NCBI RefSeq assembly: GCF_000686725.1
Contig: NZ_JMLK01000020.1
Coordinates: 1 to 64,000, forward strand
Reading direction: 5' to 3'
Source of the DNA: Clostridium akagii DSM 12554
GTDB lineage: Bacteria > Bacillota > Clostridia > Clostridiales > Clostridiaceae
DNA: 64,000 bases
Part shown: positions 8,944 to 18,478 of the stretch, piece after piece
Layout: the number at the start of each line of letters is the position of its first letter
Position numbering within the stretch: the stretch's first letter is position 1
Notes under the pieces: model-generated
Seen by the model: the letters and a program-made list of their open reading frames with translations, nothing else
The model's database searches: none
What the model was told of the DNA's origin: nothing
Position numbers and translations under genes: made by a program

Positions 8944-9906
8944 TTAATCTAACATTTTTAACCATGTAGCTTGCCCCACAACACCATCTTGTATTAATCC
9001 ATGACTTGCCTGCCAGTTTTGAACATTAACCTTTGTAGCATTACCAAATATCCCATCTATTGAACCGCCTACCCTATATTGGATATACCTAGTTGCATAT
9101 TCATAATGTTTGTATGTTACTCCGTCAGTCGGCCTTGATAATATTTCATTAACTGCGGCCGTTGTTTTTGATCCCCAAATACCATCTACTACTAAACCCA
9201 TAGTTATCTGGAATTCTTTTATTGCTGCTGTAGTTGCCGGGCCAATTATTCCATCAACTGCTAACCCTTTTTTAAGAAGAGTATTTAATTGCATTTGAAT
9301 TGTTCTTACAGTAGAATCGCCATTTTGTACTTGATTAAATTCTAAAGTTGCTGCAGTTGTAGAACATTTAAGCACTGAATCTGAAAACAAATTCAAATCA
9401 GCGTCCCCTTGAAGTCCATTGATTTTTCCATGCCATGCATACTGAATACCAGCATATTCACCTGTAGTTGATGGTAAGGAATAATTTGAATATGGAATAT
9501 CTGCTGGTTCTGCAATCCATATTCTATTTTTTGCTATCCCAGACCTATCAGCTGTTGAATGTGAACCATAATATAATAAGTTAGCATTTTTACTCATAAA
9601 CTGAGTTACGAAATTGAAATCAGGCGCCACTATCTCATAATCTAAAACAGGTTTTAAATCCCACTTATATTTTGCTACCTCGCCAATAAAGTGACTGTAC
9701 TCATCAATTGGATTGTTTTGTTCTGCGAAGTGGTAAGCACCCACTTTTAGCCCTGAATTCTTTGCGGCTTCGTGCTGCTGACTAGCTTTAGGATTTATAT
9801 AAGTTAATCCATCTGTAAGTTTAATATAAACAATATCAACACCATCATTTTTAACTGCATTCCAATCCGTAATAATTGTCCCTGAATAAATATCTATTCC
9901 TTTCAA
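8944..9906 (-). CDS. Endolysin: GH25 lysozyme with two peptidoglycan-binding domains
   Basis: A muramidase of 320 residues that cuts the peptidoglycan sugar chain to release particles or lyse the producer. Residues 1-170 are a GH25-type domain: KGIDIYSG at the N-terminus supplies the first acidic residue, and KPVLDYEI near residue 90 the D-x-E pair. Two PG_binding_1 repeats follow, at about 195-250 (VDGIIGPATTAAIKEFQ, then VDGIWGSKT) and 265-318 (IDGIFGNATK, QDGVVGQATW). There is no signal peptide, so export depends on a holin; one lies directly upstream. The start is a TTG at 9906 with AGGA upstream. It is the last recognised gene of the tail operon. Confidence 0.9.
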   Translation of the reverse strand: MKGIDIYSGTIITDWNAVKNDGVDIVYIKLTDGLTYINPKASQQHEAAKNSGLKVGAYHFAEQNNPIDEYSHFIGEVAKYKWDLKPVLDYEIVAPDFNFVTQFMSKNANLLYYGSHSTADRSGIAKNRIWIAEPADIPYSNYSLPSTTGEYAGIQYAWHGKINGLQGDADLNLFSDSVLKCSTTAATLEFNQVQNGDSTVRTIQMQLNTLLKKGLAVDGIIGPATTAAIKEFQITMGLVVDGIWGSKTTAAVNEILSRPTDGVTYKHYEYATRYIQYRVGGSIDGIFGNATKVNVQNWQASHGLIQDGVVGQATWLKMLD

Positions 9907-9926
9907 TTTAATATTCCTACTCCTTC

Positions 9927-10151
9927 CTACTTAAAAATTTTTATTTTTACTTCTTCAATATCTTTTTTAACATCTTCAAGTATGCTAAATTTATCTGTTA
10001 ATTTTCCTATAATCTCCTGATATTTTGTTTCTCTTTCTTCTGCTTTTCCATCCCTCTCTTCCTGCTTTTTGAGAATATAAAAAAGTAGTACTACAAACAG
10101 TGCTGCCCATATTCCCTGCTGCATTGCCATTTTAAACACCTCATTTTCCAC
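9927..10151 (-). CDS. Holin of the BhlA/UviB family
   Basis: A 74-residue membrane protein with one N-terminal helix (QGIWAALFVVLLFYILKK) followed by a charged coiled tail (QEERDGKAEERETKYQE). This is the BhlA/UviB layout of bacteriocin-associated holins. The start chosen is the GTG at 10151, because GGAGG lies six bases upstream and the product then opens with the family pattern MENEVFKMAMQQGIW; an upstream GTG at 10166 lacks a site. It would let the neighbouring endolysin reach the wall. UviB in Clostridium perfringens accompanies a bacteriocin gene, which fits the tailocin reading. Confidence 0.88.
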   Translation of the reverse strand: MENEVFKMAMQQGIWAALFVVLLFYILKKQEERDGKAEERETKYQEIIGKLTDKFSILEDVKKDIEEVKIKIFK

Positions 10152-10165
10152 ATTGAACCTCCCCA

Positions 10166-10636
10166 CTATAAGCTCTCTATTTTCTTTAATAATTTACTTT
10201 GGCTCAAATCCGCTGGACTTGGATATTTAATTCCTTGACATAAATCAACCCCCACGGCTTTATAAGCATCTGCTACCAAAGTGCTACAAATATGACTTTT
10301 AAAAGGCTCTTTGTATGGAAGCACTATATGCATGCTATATCTTATTGCTTCAACTATTAAAAGTAGGAAGTCATATCTAGTACCTACTTGCCCTTGAAGA
10401 AAATCCTTAATCCCTTCTCTTTGAACCTCAGTCAAACTTTCACAGGTATATATGTCTAATTGGTTTTTATATTTTGTAATTGGAGCATCCCCAGTTGGAT
10501 CAAATCCATCTGCTTCAATTAATATCCCATCCCCTACATATGCAGTTGCATGAGAATATTGACTATGTTCAAAATCTTCAATAGTTTTTGAAATCCACCC
10601 AATTCCTTTATCCAAACCTATATCACCTATTTGCAT
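10166..10636 (-). CDS. NlpC/P60-superfamily (permuted YiiX/LRAT-like) cysteine hydrolase
   Basis: A 156-residue protein of the permuted papain-like group. The histidine lies in SQYSHATAYVGDG near residue 30 and the nucleophile in HICSTLVADAYKAVGV near residue 117, which is the H-then-C order of permuted NlpC/P60 enzymes. Members cut peptide or amide bonds in cell wall or lipids. Placed between the tail fibre gene and the holin, it may act in wall degradation. The ATG at 10636 has AGGAGGTG upstream. The 137-bp gap before it holds the terminator of the fibre gene and no convincing ORF. Confidence 0.72.
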   Translation of the reverse strand: MQIGDIGLDKGIGWISKTIEDFEHSQYSHATAYVGDGILIEADGFDPTGDAPITKYKNQLDIYTCESLTEVQREGIKDFLQGQVGTRYDFLLLIVEAIRYSMHIVLPYKEPFKSHICSTLVADAYKAVGVDLCQGIKYPSPADLSQSKLLKKIESL

Positions 10637-10760
10637 AAAATCACCTCCTAATATGATTTACATCAACTTTAATCACTATCTATATTCATGATTATAACTC
10701 CATATTCGCCTTGAGTTTTGTTAAATTTTCATCATGTTTATAAAAATATTCCATAGACTG

Positions 10761-10788
10761 AAAAAGGCACTTACTAAACAGTAGATGC
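10761..10788 (-). terminator. Terminator at the end of the tail fibre gene
   Basis: On the minus strand GGCATCTACTGTTTAGTAAG continues to TGCC and TTTTT. The stem is GGCA/TGCC with inner ACT/AGT, and it includes the stop codon of the fibre gene. It may lower expression of the lysis genes relative to the structural genes. Confidence 0.6.
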
Positions 10789-13700
10789 CCTATTTTTTAA
10801 TTCTGTTATTTCATTTTCTAAGCTTGTTATTTTATCATTTTGCTCCTGTAGAGACCCTATCAAGTAAGGCATTAAATTATTATAATCTGGCGCATAATAA
10901 TCAACGCCGCATTCATCTGTATACCAAATTTTTTGAAATAGGGGATTGATTTCTTCCAATTCCTGTGCAATTACCCCCATATCTACATGTCCAGTTCCAT
11001 CCTTCCAAGTATATTGATGTAGTTTTATCCTATTTATGATATCCAAGGCGTTTATACTTGTATCTTTAATATCATATTTTAATCTTACATCTGATCCAGC
11101 CATATTATATATCCAATAGGTGTTAGTGTTAGTTCCATTATGAACATGAACTCCTAAATTTGACCCACCATCATATATAAAATCAGTTATATTTCTTGAA
11201 GATAACAAATAATAGTTTGCTCCTGCTGTATCTATAGTATTCTTTACCAGGCTATAATTCCAATATTTGTTAGTGCCATTAGAATGGTCTGCAAATTGCA
11301 CCGCAAAAGACGTAGAATCAAGTATCATAAGTGCATCAAGATTATTTACTCTTTGTGTTTGGACGTCAAGTTGGTCAAACAATGTTATACTGGCTCCATT
11401 TGTCGTACCTATATTACTTGTAATACTTAAAGCACCATTAACATCTATATGCGTTGCTGGATTTCCATCATCTCCAATATTGCCACTTGCCACTCTAAAC
11501 AAATCAACATTACTTGTATTACATAGCTTTAATCCCGTAGCTGTATATGCTCCACTAGCCCAACTCCCAATTATCCCATAAACAGAGGAGCCTGGTGTGC
11601 TAATCTTTTGTGCTGTAAGATTAGTAGTATCAATAACACTTGCGCTAATTTTACCTGTTGTGATATTATTGCCATTTATAGTAGTGCTTCCTGGTGAACT
11701 TAGACTATTAAACGTTGCATAACCAGTTAAGTCTATTTTATTAGCTTTGATAGCTATGCCTTCAGATGAAAGGTTAATTGATGCTATAATGCTGTCTTTA
11801 GCTACATGTAAAGCAATGTGACCTTCAGTTATGCTTATTTGTGAGTCAGTGTAGGTTTTAGCACTTATTACTGCAGTATTTGCCTTATTAGTTGCATCGG
11901 TACTAGCTCCTGCTATCCCAGCATTATAAGTTGTTGTAGTTACATCTAAATTTATACTACTATTTAGTTGTATAATAGAACTTTCCGCAGTAGAAATCCT
12001 TGTAGCTATTCCACTTAGCATCGTGCCTATATTTATATTATTAATTGTTGAATTATATGTGTATAAAGAAGTATCTAAATATAGTGGCAATAATGTAGGA
12101 ATTGTAGCACTTGTATACAGCAGTACACCATTTTTATAGTAGAGTATGTTATTGTTTTCCATAGATATTCTAAGGACATCACCAACAGCCCATGTGCCAA
12201 AAGTGCCTTTATTTGTACCACTTTCATATACTTGTAAATCATTACTGGAACTAGAGGTATACCATGCATATTGAATATTGATGTAATTAGCATCTGGGTT
12301 TGTATGACTTAACCCTATCATATGGTAAGAACTTGTAGTTGAAATAGTCTCCTCTATATATTTTCCATTTGATATGGGTTCGGGAGAACCACAACCTGCA
12401 TCCCAAGCAGAAGTGTTACTTGTTTTAGTAATAGTGTTATTGCTAATGGCACACCCTATTAGATTATTAAAAGATATATTATAGATTTGTGCATTACTGT
12501 CTGCAACTGCTGGAACCCAATCTGAAGCTTTATTACCACTTTCTATCATTATCTTATCAAATAAAGCTGTTACACTTGGAGTAGTTACAGTAATTTCAAA
12601 AAAGTTAGTATCATAGGGCAGATTGGTTACATTAATAGTTATACTTATTTTAGTCCAATTTGGTGTAATTAAAATACCATGTGTACCAAGGTCAGTAAAT
12701 GCAACTGCTCCATTAACATTAACTGCACCGGTAGTTTTAGCCCAAAATGAAATATTATAGTTCCCATTTATAGATGGTAAAACACTATTGAATCTCATTC
12801 GCTGAGGGTTAGTTCCACTGGCTATGCTAAGGGCTGTTTGTGTTCCATCCATAGCAATTCCACCATTATAAGTAGCTATGGAATTTCCTCCAATTTGTTG
12901 AATATTTTTCATTGAAGCTTGAGTAAGGTAGTTAACTCCACCTACTTGAATATTATTAACCGCTGTAGCTATATCTGATGGAGTAGCCTTTTGGCTTACT
13001 GAAGTTTGCACACTACCTACAGTAGAACTTAGGCCATTCAACGTTTGGCTTAATGTGTTTACTTGACTATTTACAGAAGTTACATTGCCATTTGTAGTAT
13101 CTGTTTTAGAATTTAGGCTACCAATACTACTGGTTAAACTGTTTAGTGTTTGTGTTACTGTTGAGTAATTACTATTTATTGTAGTAATCTGTGATTGAGT
13201 GTCCTCTGGTGCAGATGTCCAATCTGTACATTTGCTACCCTTCTCAAGTTTCACAAAGGCTAAATATAAAGTACCAAGTGAATTTCCATTAAAGTCTATA
13301 AAACCACCATAGGATGATGAACTTAAATAAGAAGCATATTCATACTCTCCCTCTATCTTAAAAAACTGCCATGTGGTAGTAACTGAAAATATATGGTTTG
13401 TATTGTCACATATATCTACTTCAAGATTTCCAGCTGTAGTTGACTTAGCCCAAAATCCCAAGGAATAAGTATCAATATCATGTACAGTCCAGTTGTTAAT
13501 TCTCCATAGCCCAACACTAATATTCATATAACGTGCATTGTTACCCCCATAAGGGTCAGTAGTTTGGGTTCCACTAAATATAGCATTATTTATTAAATTT
13601 CTTCCACCTATTTGAACATTATTTATAGCTGTATTTATATCCGTTTGCCATATTTTATTAGTAATATTTCCTTGTATAACTGATATAGAAGTGCCTTGAC

Positions 13701-15543
13701 TACTTACTGTTTGTGATGTGCCTATCACTGTATTGGATAAATTAGTAAAAGCAACTTGTAGTGTCTGTCCAGTATCATCAAATTTCACCTTGCTAGTTGA
13801 TAGAGTTGATGTTGAACCATTCATGGAACCAAACACAGAGTCTATATTAAGCTTGCTACCATTGATATTAGCATTTACATCTATTTTGCTATCATCAACA
13901 GCACCCTGTGTTATTCCTTCGTGAGTTACTCCATCAGTTCCAAATAAAACAGTGTTTCCATCTGAACCTCTTACAAGTAAATTATAGTCAGTTCCATTTA
14001 ACCCTAGGGAAACACGTTCCTTCCCTGTTGTATCCCATACCTTCATTACATTTCCTTGAATTTTCAAGTTACCACTATCTGAAGTTACAACAAATTTATT
14101 GGTAGATATATTCCCAGCATTCAGCTTTGCTACATCTAAGTCAATAATTTGTGCAGATGCTATTGCGCCATTTGCGATAGTTGCATCGCCTGCTTGAATA
14201 GCACCAGTTGCCATATTTTCACTTGTGATATTCCCAGCTAATAGTGTATCTATATCCCCAGTATCCGAAATTAAATTTTTAATTTTAGCATTTGTCACAG
14301 ATAAATCATCAATAGTAGCTTTGTTAGCTACTAAACTGTTAATGTTTCCATTTACAGCGTTTAAAATTGTTAAGTCACCTTCTGTAGCATTTAATTTTCC
14401 TATATTAGCTATGGTGGCATTAAGACTATCTACGTCAGCTATTTCAATATGAACATGCTGAATATTATCCCAATCAATGTTGTCAACCTTGCTCCCGTCA
14501 ATGGTTCCATCAGAAGTAGTAACAGCATCCACAACATCTGAAGTATCTTGAAATTTTATCTGTAGATATTCCAATGATGGACTTTTATTTGAAAGTTCAA
14601 TCTCGTTTCTTTCTGGTTCTTCTGGATATATGGTCATCTTTGCTATTCTTTGTTTTTCTTTTATATTTTTTTCCCTACTTAAAATTGTAACTGTATCTCC
14701 AAGACTATAATCAATTAGATTATATACAGCATAATTTTCTGAATCTATAGCTTTTGCTAAATCTACAAGATCCACTTTATAGGATTTTAATGGCTTGCTT
14801 TGATAATTCAATTGAATTATCGCATCCTCCATAAGTGCTGTAGGGTCCGTATATCTATTATCCTCCCAGTAACCAATTAAACTCTTATTGCTATACTGAT
14901 GATTTTCTATATAATTTATTCCATTGTTTACAGTAGTGATATCCAGCCCATCTTTTCCTATTGGCACAAGTTTTGTAACATAGTCGTAAGAATTTCCCTG
15001 AACCTCTAATTTTTTCAGGTTTAATTGTTCTGCAAAGTATGCTCCTTTGTCCTCTCCCATCTCATTGTAAACATAAACTTTTTTATTTATTGAATCATAA
15101 CTCATTTCACAATCATAAGAGCTCTGTATTTCTTGAAGTACATCATAAGCAGTGCATGTACTTTTGCTTACTGGCCTAATCTTTGATACATCACAACTTC
15201 CAACTGTCCACCCTGTTCCAGCAAGTGCTAAATTTACAGCATCAAAGCAACTTTCAGTTTTTATTTCAAAATGATCTACATTTTGTCCTTTTATGTTTTC
15301 TATGTTTATTTTGCATACATAGTCCACCCAATCATCATCATTATAGTTAACTTCCTTTACTATATACTCGTTTTCTCTTGTTCTAATATAACATTCTTCT
15401 TGTATCAAATCCTGGTAAACATCATTACTTGGGTATTGAAAAGAGAGGGTATCCTCTGAATTGAATTCCCTCTCTACATTGTATTCCCTATAATTTGTTA
15501 AACCAGCTATTTTGTTATGATTCTTATCATAAAATATTAGCAT
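10774..15543 (-). CDS. Tail tip/fibre protein: tail-associated hub, lectin-like modules and S74 chaperone
   Basis: A 1589-residue receptor-binding protein. The first 330 residues resemble phage minor structural proteins of the Tal/endopeptidase-tail type (VEREFNSEDTLSFQYPS, then GYWEDNRYTDPTALMEDAI). A low-complexity coiled region rich in NANIGKLNAT-type repeats follows. Next come two related carbohydrate-binding-like modules, starting at GGRNLINNA (about 660) and GGVNYLTQA (about 880), and a SPRY/lectin-like module (ISNGKYIEETIS) near 1040-1160. The last 110 residues are a Peptidase_S74 intramolecular chaperone. Its cut site is GSDVRLKYDI, with Ser near 1484, and a coiled coil ends the protein. 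The C-terminal chaperone implies trimeric fibres that self-cleave. The product should set target range. Start: ATG with AGGGGGGAA. Confidence 0.9.
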   Translation of the reverse strand: MLIFYDKNHNKIAGLTNYREYNVEREFNSEDTLSFQYPSNDVYQDLIQEECYIRTRENEYIVKEVNYNDDDWVDYVCKINIENIKGQNVDHFEIKTESCFDAVNLALAGTGWTVGSCDVSKIRPVSKSTCTAYDVLQEIQSSYDCEMSYDSINKKVYVYNEMGEDKGAYFAEQLNLKKLEVQGNSYDYVTKLVPIGKDGLDITTVNNGINYIENHQYSNKSLIGYWEDNRYTDPTALMEDAIIQLNYQSKPLKSYKVDLVDLAKAIDSENYAVYNLIDYSLGDTVTILSREKNIKEKQRIAKMTIYPEEPERNEIELSNKSPSLEYLQIKFQDTSDVVDAVTTSDGTIDGSKVDNIDWDNIQHVHIEIADVDSLNATIANIGKLNATEGDLTILNAVNGNINSLVANKATIDDLSVTNAKIKNLISDTGDIDTLLAGNITSENMATGAIQAGDATIANGAIASAQIIDLDVAKLNAGNISTNKFVVTSDSGNLKIQGNVMKVWDTTGKERVSLGLNGTDYNLLVRGSDGNTVLFGTDGVTHEGITQGAVDDSKIDVNANINGSKLNIDSVFGSMNGSTSTLSTSKVKFDDTGQTLQVAFTNLSNTVIGTSQTVSSQGTSISVIQGNITNKIWQTDINTAINNVQIGGRNLINNAIFSGTQTTDPYGGNNARYMNISVGLWRINNWTVHDIDTYSLGFWAKSTTAGNLEVDICDNTNHIFSVTTTWQFFKIEGEYEYASYLSSSSYGGFIDFNGNSLGTLYLAFVKLEKGSKCTDWTSAPEDTQSQITTINSNYSTVTQTLNSLTSSIGSLNSKTDTTNGNVTSVNSQVNTLSQTLNGLSSTVGSVQTSVSQKATPSDIATAVNNIQVGGVNYLTQASMKNIQQIGGNSIATYNGGIAMDGTQTALSIASGTNPQRMRFNSVLPSINGNYNISFWAKTTGAVNVNGAVAFTDLGTHGILITPNWTKISITINVTNLPYDTNFFEITVTTPSVTALFDKIMIESGNKASDWVPAVADSNAQIYNISFNNLIGCAISNNTITKTSNTSAWDAGCGSPEPISNGKYIEETISTTSSYHMIGLSHTNPDANYINIQYAWYTSSSSNDLQVYESGTNKGTFGTWAVGDVLRISMENNNILYYKNGVLLYTSATIPTLLPLYLDTSLYTYNSTINNINIGTMLSGIATRISTAESSIIQLNSSINLDVTTTTYNAGIAGASTDATNKANTAVISAKTYTDSQISITEGHIALHVAKDSIIASINLSSEGIAIKANKIDLTGYATFNSLSSPGSTTINGNNITTGKISASVIDTTNLTAQKISTPGSSVYGIIGSWASGAYTATGLKLCNTSNVDLFRVASGNIGDDGNPATHIDVNGALSITSNIGTTNGASITLFDQLDVQTQRVNNLDALMILDSTSFAVQFADHSNGTNKYWNYSLVKNTIDTAGANYYLLSSRNITDFIYDGGSNLGVHVHNGTNTNTYWIYNMAGSDVRLKYDIKDTSINALDIINRIKLHQYTWKDGTGHVDMGVIAQELEEINPLFQKIWYTDECGVDYYAPDYNNLMPYLIGSLQEQNDKITSLENEITELKNRASTV

Positions 15544-15565
15544 TTAATTCCCCCCTTATGAAGGA

Positions 15566-15778
15566 TTATTTAATATCAGCGGCAACTGATTGGTTTCCTA
15601 TATGAATAATATTTACAGTACTATTTATTGCTATAACCTCTTTTATCACATTCCCATCGGAAATTATCTGAACTAAATAGTTGCTCTTATCAATTCCGGG
15701 ATTCACATCATTTACTTCCTTAACCCCTTCCGCTTCAATTATTTTTCCTTGCTCTTTTACTATATTTTCATTTACCAT
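15566..15778 (-). CDS. Small protein of the tail module, unknown function (70 residues)
   Basis: Begins MVNENIVKEQGKIIEAEG and ends with a beta-rich half (YLVQIISDGNVIKEVIAI). It shares the first four residues and a similar layout with the next upstream ORF (15794-16036). Its AGGGGGAAAC site, tight spacing (15 bp) and place between Dit and the tail tip gene make it a real gene. No known family is recognised; a minor tail-tip component is possible. Confidence 0.7.
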   Translation of the reverse strand: MVNENIVKEQGKIIEAEGVKEVNDVNPGIDKSNYLVQIISDGNVIKEVIAINSTVNIIHIGNQSVAADIK

Positions 15779-15793
15779 TTTAGTTTCCCCCTA

Positions 15794-16036
15794 TTAAAAT
15801 ATTACGTATCCTAAGTCTTTAGCTCTACTTTTTACTGCTGTTTCAAATTCCGCGTATTGATTTTTCGCATCTGTAGCATCAGCGTTCAATAATTCTTTAT
15901 TTACTACATTCATATTAATATTTAAATTTTCATTTTTTTCATCTAGTGTTGCACTTAAATACGCTACTAAAGTGTCCACCCCATTACTATTTTTAAGTGT
16001 TATATCTCCATTAAAACTTGTTGTTTCATTTACCAT
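15794..16036 (-). CDS. Small protein of the tail module, unknown function (80 residues)
   Basis: Encodes MVNETTSFNGDITLKNSNGV followed by a mixed alpha/beta segment ending in KSRAKDLGYVIF. It has a good AAAGGGAGAG site and lies 24 bp behind dit. Similar small proteins occur at this spot in clostridial tail modules, but I cannot name a family. It and the 70-residue neighbour may be distant paralogues. Confidence 0.7.
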   Translation of the reverse strand: MVNETTSFNGDITLKNSNGVDTLVAYLSATLDEKNENLNINMNVVNKELLNADATDAKNQYAEFETAVKSRAKDLGYVIF

Positions 16037-16060
16037 TATATATCTCTCCCTTTTTTATAT

Positions 16061-16753
16061 TTATAACCATTTAGGTTTATATTGAATAGTTACTATGCTA
16101 TTTGAATTATCAGTTGAAATATTGTTTTCTCCAGGTTTTACCACAGGAAAACTCCACATATCAACATCAGCAAATTTATTTTGTCCATTTTCAATTACCA
16201 TACATTTTTCTCCATCAATTAAAACTGGAATATTAGCATGAAGATTGTTTACCACTATGATATCTTCAAACCCATTTATTGTATAACTTATTGTATCTAT
16301 AGGCACAACAATGCTAACAATGGCTGCTGATGGAAGATTACCTGGTGAATTAATCACCTTTGTATTCTGCTTATCCATATTTTCAGTAATTGCAGTTTTA
16401 TAAGTATATGCACACTTAAATTCTATCTCTAGTGTTTTTTCTAAAATATTATGGTGTACTATATTTGAAGTTTCCAGTGTACAATCATAATAAAAATCTA
16501 GATCATCAAATTTTAGCGTGCATCTCTTTAATTCACTGCTAAAGTTACTAATATTACTTAGCACATCTTCATGACTTTTACCTCGTAGGAAAAACTTACA
16601 CTTTATCTTTTTAAAGTACTCCTTCTGATAATTTATCACAGGAGAAAGTCCCTTTCTTAGCCAATCCTCATAAGTTGTCACCTCTGAAAGCTGTATATCC
16701 CTGTCTACAGACAAAACCCCAAAGGTAGCAACATCAATGTTATTTACTAGCAT
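16061..16753 (-). CDS. Distal tail protein (Dit, siphovirus type)
   Basis: A 230-residue Dit-like protein, the hexameric hub joining the tail tube to the tip. The N-terminal half has the expected pattern (NNIDVATFGVLSVDRDIQ, later KKIKCKFFLRGKSHEDVLSN and LKFDDLDFYYDCTLE). The C-terminal half is a beta sandwich (GFEDIIVVNNLHANIPVLIDG). Position directly after the tape measure gene is the hallmark of Dit. The ATG at 16753 follows GGAGGGGG. No added carbohydrate-binding insertion is visible. Confidence 0.82.
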   Translation of the reverse strand: MLVNNIDVATFGVLSVDRDIQLSEVTTYEDWLRKGLSPVINYQKEYFKKIKCKFFLRGKSHEDVLSNISNFSSELKRCTLKFDDLDFYYDCTLETSNIVHHNILEKTLEIEFKCAYTYKTAITENMDKQNTKVINSPGNLPSAAIVSIVVPIDTISYTINGFEDIIVVNNLHANIPVLIDGEKCMVIENGQNKFADVDMWSFPVVKPGENNISTDNSNSIVTIQYKPKWL

Positions 16754-16756
16754 TCA

Positions 16757-18409
16757 CTACCCCCTCCTTCTTTGTGTTACTAATGCAGCTTGATTTAGCA
16801 TATAATCTACGTCTTTCTTATCCTTAAAAGAGTAATTTCCATTAAAATTGATTACAGAACCGGCAGTATTTCCAGCATTACTAGCTATAGCACCCGAGTA
16901 TGCTACTTTTAGGCTACTGTTAAACTTTGGTGACTTAATAGCTGAATTCATAAGAGAATCAAGCTGAGGCAATTGTTTATTAATACCATCCATAAACCCG
17001 CTAATCATATTAGAACCCCAGTTAACTATGTTTTGTCCTTCACCTTTTTTACTTGGTGAATGGAATCCTAAAAAGTTTGCAACTGACTTAACAACGTTAT
17101 GAGCTGCATCGGCTGCTTTACCTGCCATGCTTTTAATTCCACCAATAAACCCATTAATCATATTAATTCCCCAACTACCAGCTGTTCTTGCTAAATCACC
17201 AAACACACTTCCAATTGCACCTACTATGCTTCTAACAATAGAAATTACTGCATTTAAACTAGTACTTACTATATCTTTTAAAGTATTCCAAGCTCCAGAC
17301 CAATTTCCATTTATAATCTGCATTACAAGCGTTATTATATTTAATACATTGTGTATAGTCGTATCAACTACTGTTTTTATTATATTAAAGGCTGAACTTA
17401 CAACTTTCATTATTGTTTGACCATGTGCCTGCCAAAAAGCTGTTATAGCTGTAAGAACAGTTTTAATGATTGAGTTTATCGTATTCATGACTATTGTTAT
17501 TGTATTTTGAATCAAAGGCCAATTTGTTTTAACCCAATTTACTACCACTGAAAATTCACTGACCATAAAACTTAATACTGGCTTTAAAACTTTGTTGTAT
17601 ATACTTTGTAATTGTGTAAATACCATTTGGAATACTGCTTGAATTTTGGGCCAGTTAACTTTAACCCAATCTACTATAGCCGAAAATCCATTGACTATAT
17701 ATGGCTTAATAAAGTTTATAACTTCCTTGGTTTTATCCCTTATTCCAAACCAATTTTTTGTATATGCAACTGCAAGAAGTGTCACTGCCGCTATACATAA
17801 CGCTATAGGTAAATTGATTTTTCCTATAACATTACCTAAATTGCTAAGTACAGGATTTAATTTGCCCATTGTCGTTCCAAGTGAACTAAAAGCAGTTTTA
17901 ACCTTGTCAAAAGTTGCTTTTATTGAATCAAATGCCTTCTTAAATTCACCAATTGATTTTTTTATTGAACTGAATGTTGTCTTAAGTTTGTCTATGGTAT
18001 CCTTAATTGCACTTATGGCTTTCTTAAAGTCTCCAATGGCTGAACTTGCTGAACTAAAAGCAACTTTAAAATTTGTTATGTCCCCTTTTACAGAAGTAAG
18101 TATTTCTTTTAAGTTTTTTATTGAGATATTACCAGATTTAAACATATTACCTGTTTTAGATACAGTTTCTCCTGCAGAACTAAATGAAGTTTTAAAATTA
18201 CCAATAGATTCTTTTGTTGAATTAAAAGTTGTTTTTACCTTACCTGTAGTATCATCAATACTCTTAATAGAGCTTTTGAAATTTGCTATTGGTTCCTTTG
18301 TTGACGCCATGGCTGAATTTACCATTGAAATAGATTCCTTTATTGAATTAATGGCTTCTTTTAAAGGATTAAAATTAATACTTTGAATTGATGATAATTC
18401 ATTTATCAT
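16757..18409 (-). CDS. Tail tape measure protein (short)
   Basis: A 550-residue tape measure protein. Residues 10-190 are helical with an approximate 22-residue repeat (SSIKKSIGEFKKAFDSIKAT and relatives). A hydrophobic segment (ALCIAAVTLLAVAYT) lies near 205-222. The C-terminal part has GFIGGIKSMAGKAADAAHNV and FLGFHSPSKKGEGQ, common to phage-related COG5412 tape measures. At roughly 0.15 nm per residue, an established rule of thumb, the tail would be about 80 nm long, short for a siphovirus. The start has AGGAGGTGATTAA upstream. It follows the frameshifted chaperone gene, as in other long tails. Confidence 0.9.
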   Translation of the reverse strand: MINELSSIQSINFNPLKEAINSIKESISMVNSAMASTKEPIANFKSSIKSIDDTTGKVKTTFNSTKESIGNFKTSFSSAGETVSKTGNMFKSGNISIKNLKEILTSVKGDITNFKVAFSSASSAIGDFKKAISAIKDTIDKLKTTFSSIKKSIGEFKKAFDSIKATFDKVKTAFSSLGTTMGKLNPVLSNLGNVIGKINLPIALCIAAVTLLAVAYTKNWFGIRDKTKEVINFIKPYIVNGFSAIVDWVKVNWPKIQAVFQMVFTQLQSIYNKVLKPVLSFMVSEFSVVVNWVKTNWPLIQNTITIVMNTINSIIKTVLTAITAFWQAHGQTIMKVVSSAFNIIKTVVDTTIHNVLNIITLVMQIINGNWSGAWNTLKDIVSTSLNAVISIVRSIVGAIGSVFGDLARTAGSWGINMINGFIGGIKSMAGKAADAAHNVVKSVANFLGFHSPSKKGEGQNIVNWGSNMISGFMDGINKQLPQLDSLMNSAIKSPKFNSSLKVAYSGAIASNAGNTAGSVINFNGNYSFKDKKDVDYMLNQAALVTQRRRG

Positions 18410-18436
18410 TTAATCACCTCCTCGTACAATAAACAT

Positions 18437-18463
18437 AAAAAAGACCACTCATATAAAGTAGTC
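18437..18463 (-). terminator. Attenuating terminator between tail chaperone and tape measure genes
   Basis: On the minus strand a 7-bp stem GACTACT/AGTGGTC (one G-T pair) is followed by TTTTTT. It lies 16 bp past the end of the frameshifted chaperone ORF and could limit the amount of tape measure relative to tube protein. Confidence 0.6.
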
Positions 18464-18478
18464 CCATTCACATTTTCA

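Noticed and set aside
10637-10773. 20-codon ORF (MEYFYKHDENLTKLKANMEL) between the fibre and NlpC/P60-like genes
   Set aside because: It has no ribosome binding site, lies just after a terminator hairpin and matches no known small tail protein.
12075-12293. Minus-strand 72-codon ORF inside the fibre gene
   Set aside because: It is on the same strand but in another frame, and lacks a ribosome binding site. The fibre frame is continuous across it.
17646-18386. Long plus-strand ORF (246 codons) opposite the tape measure gene
   Set aside because: It is a shadow of the repetitive, low-complexity tape measure coding strand. It lacks a ribosome binding site and has hydrophobic nonsense composition.
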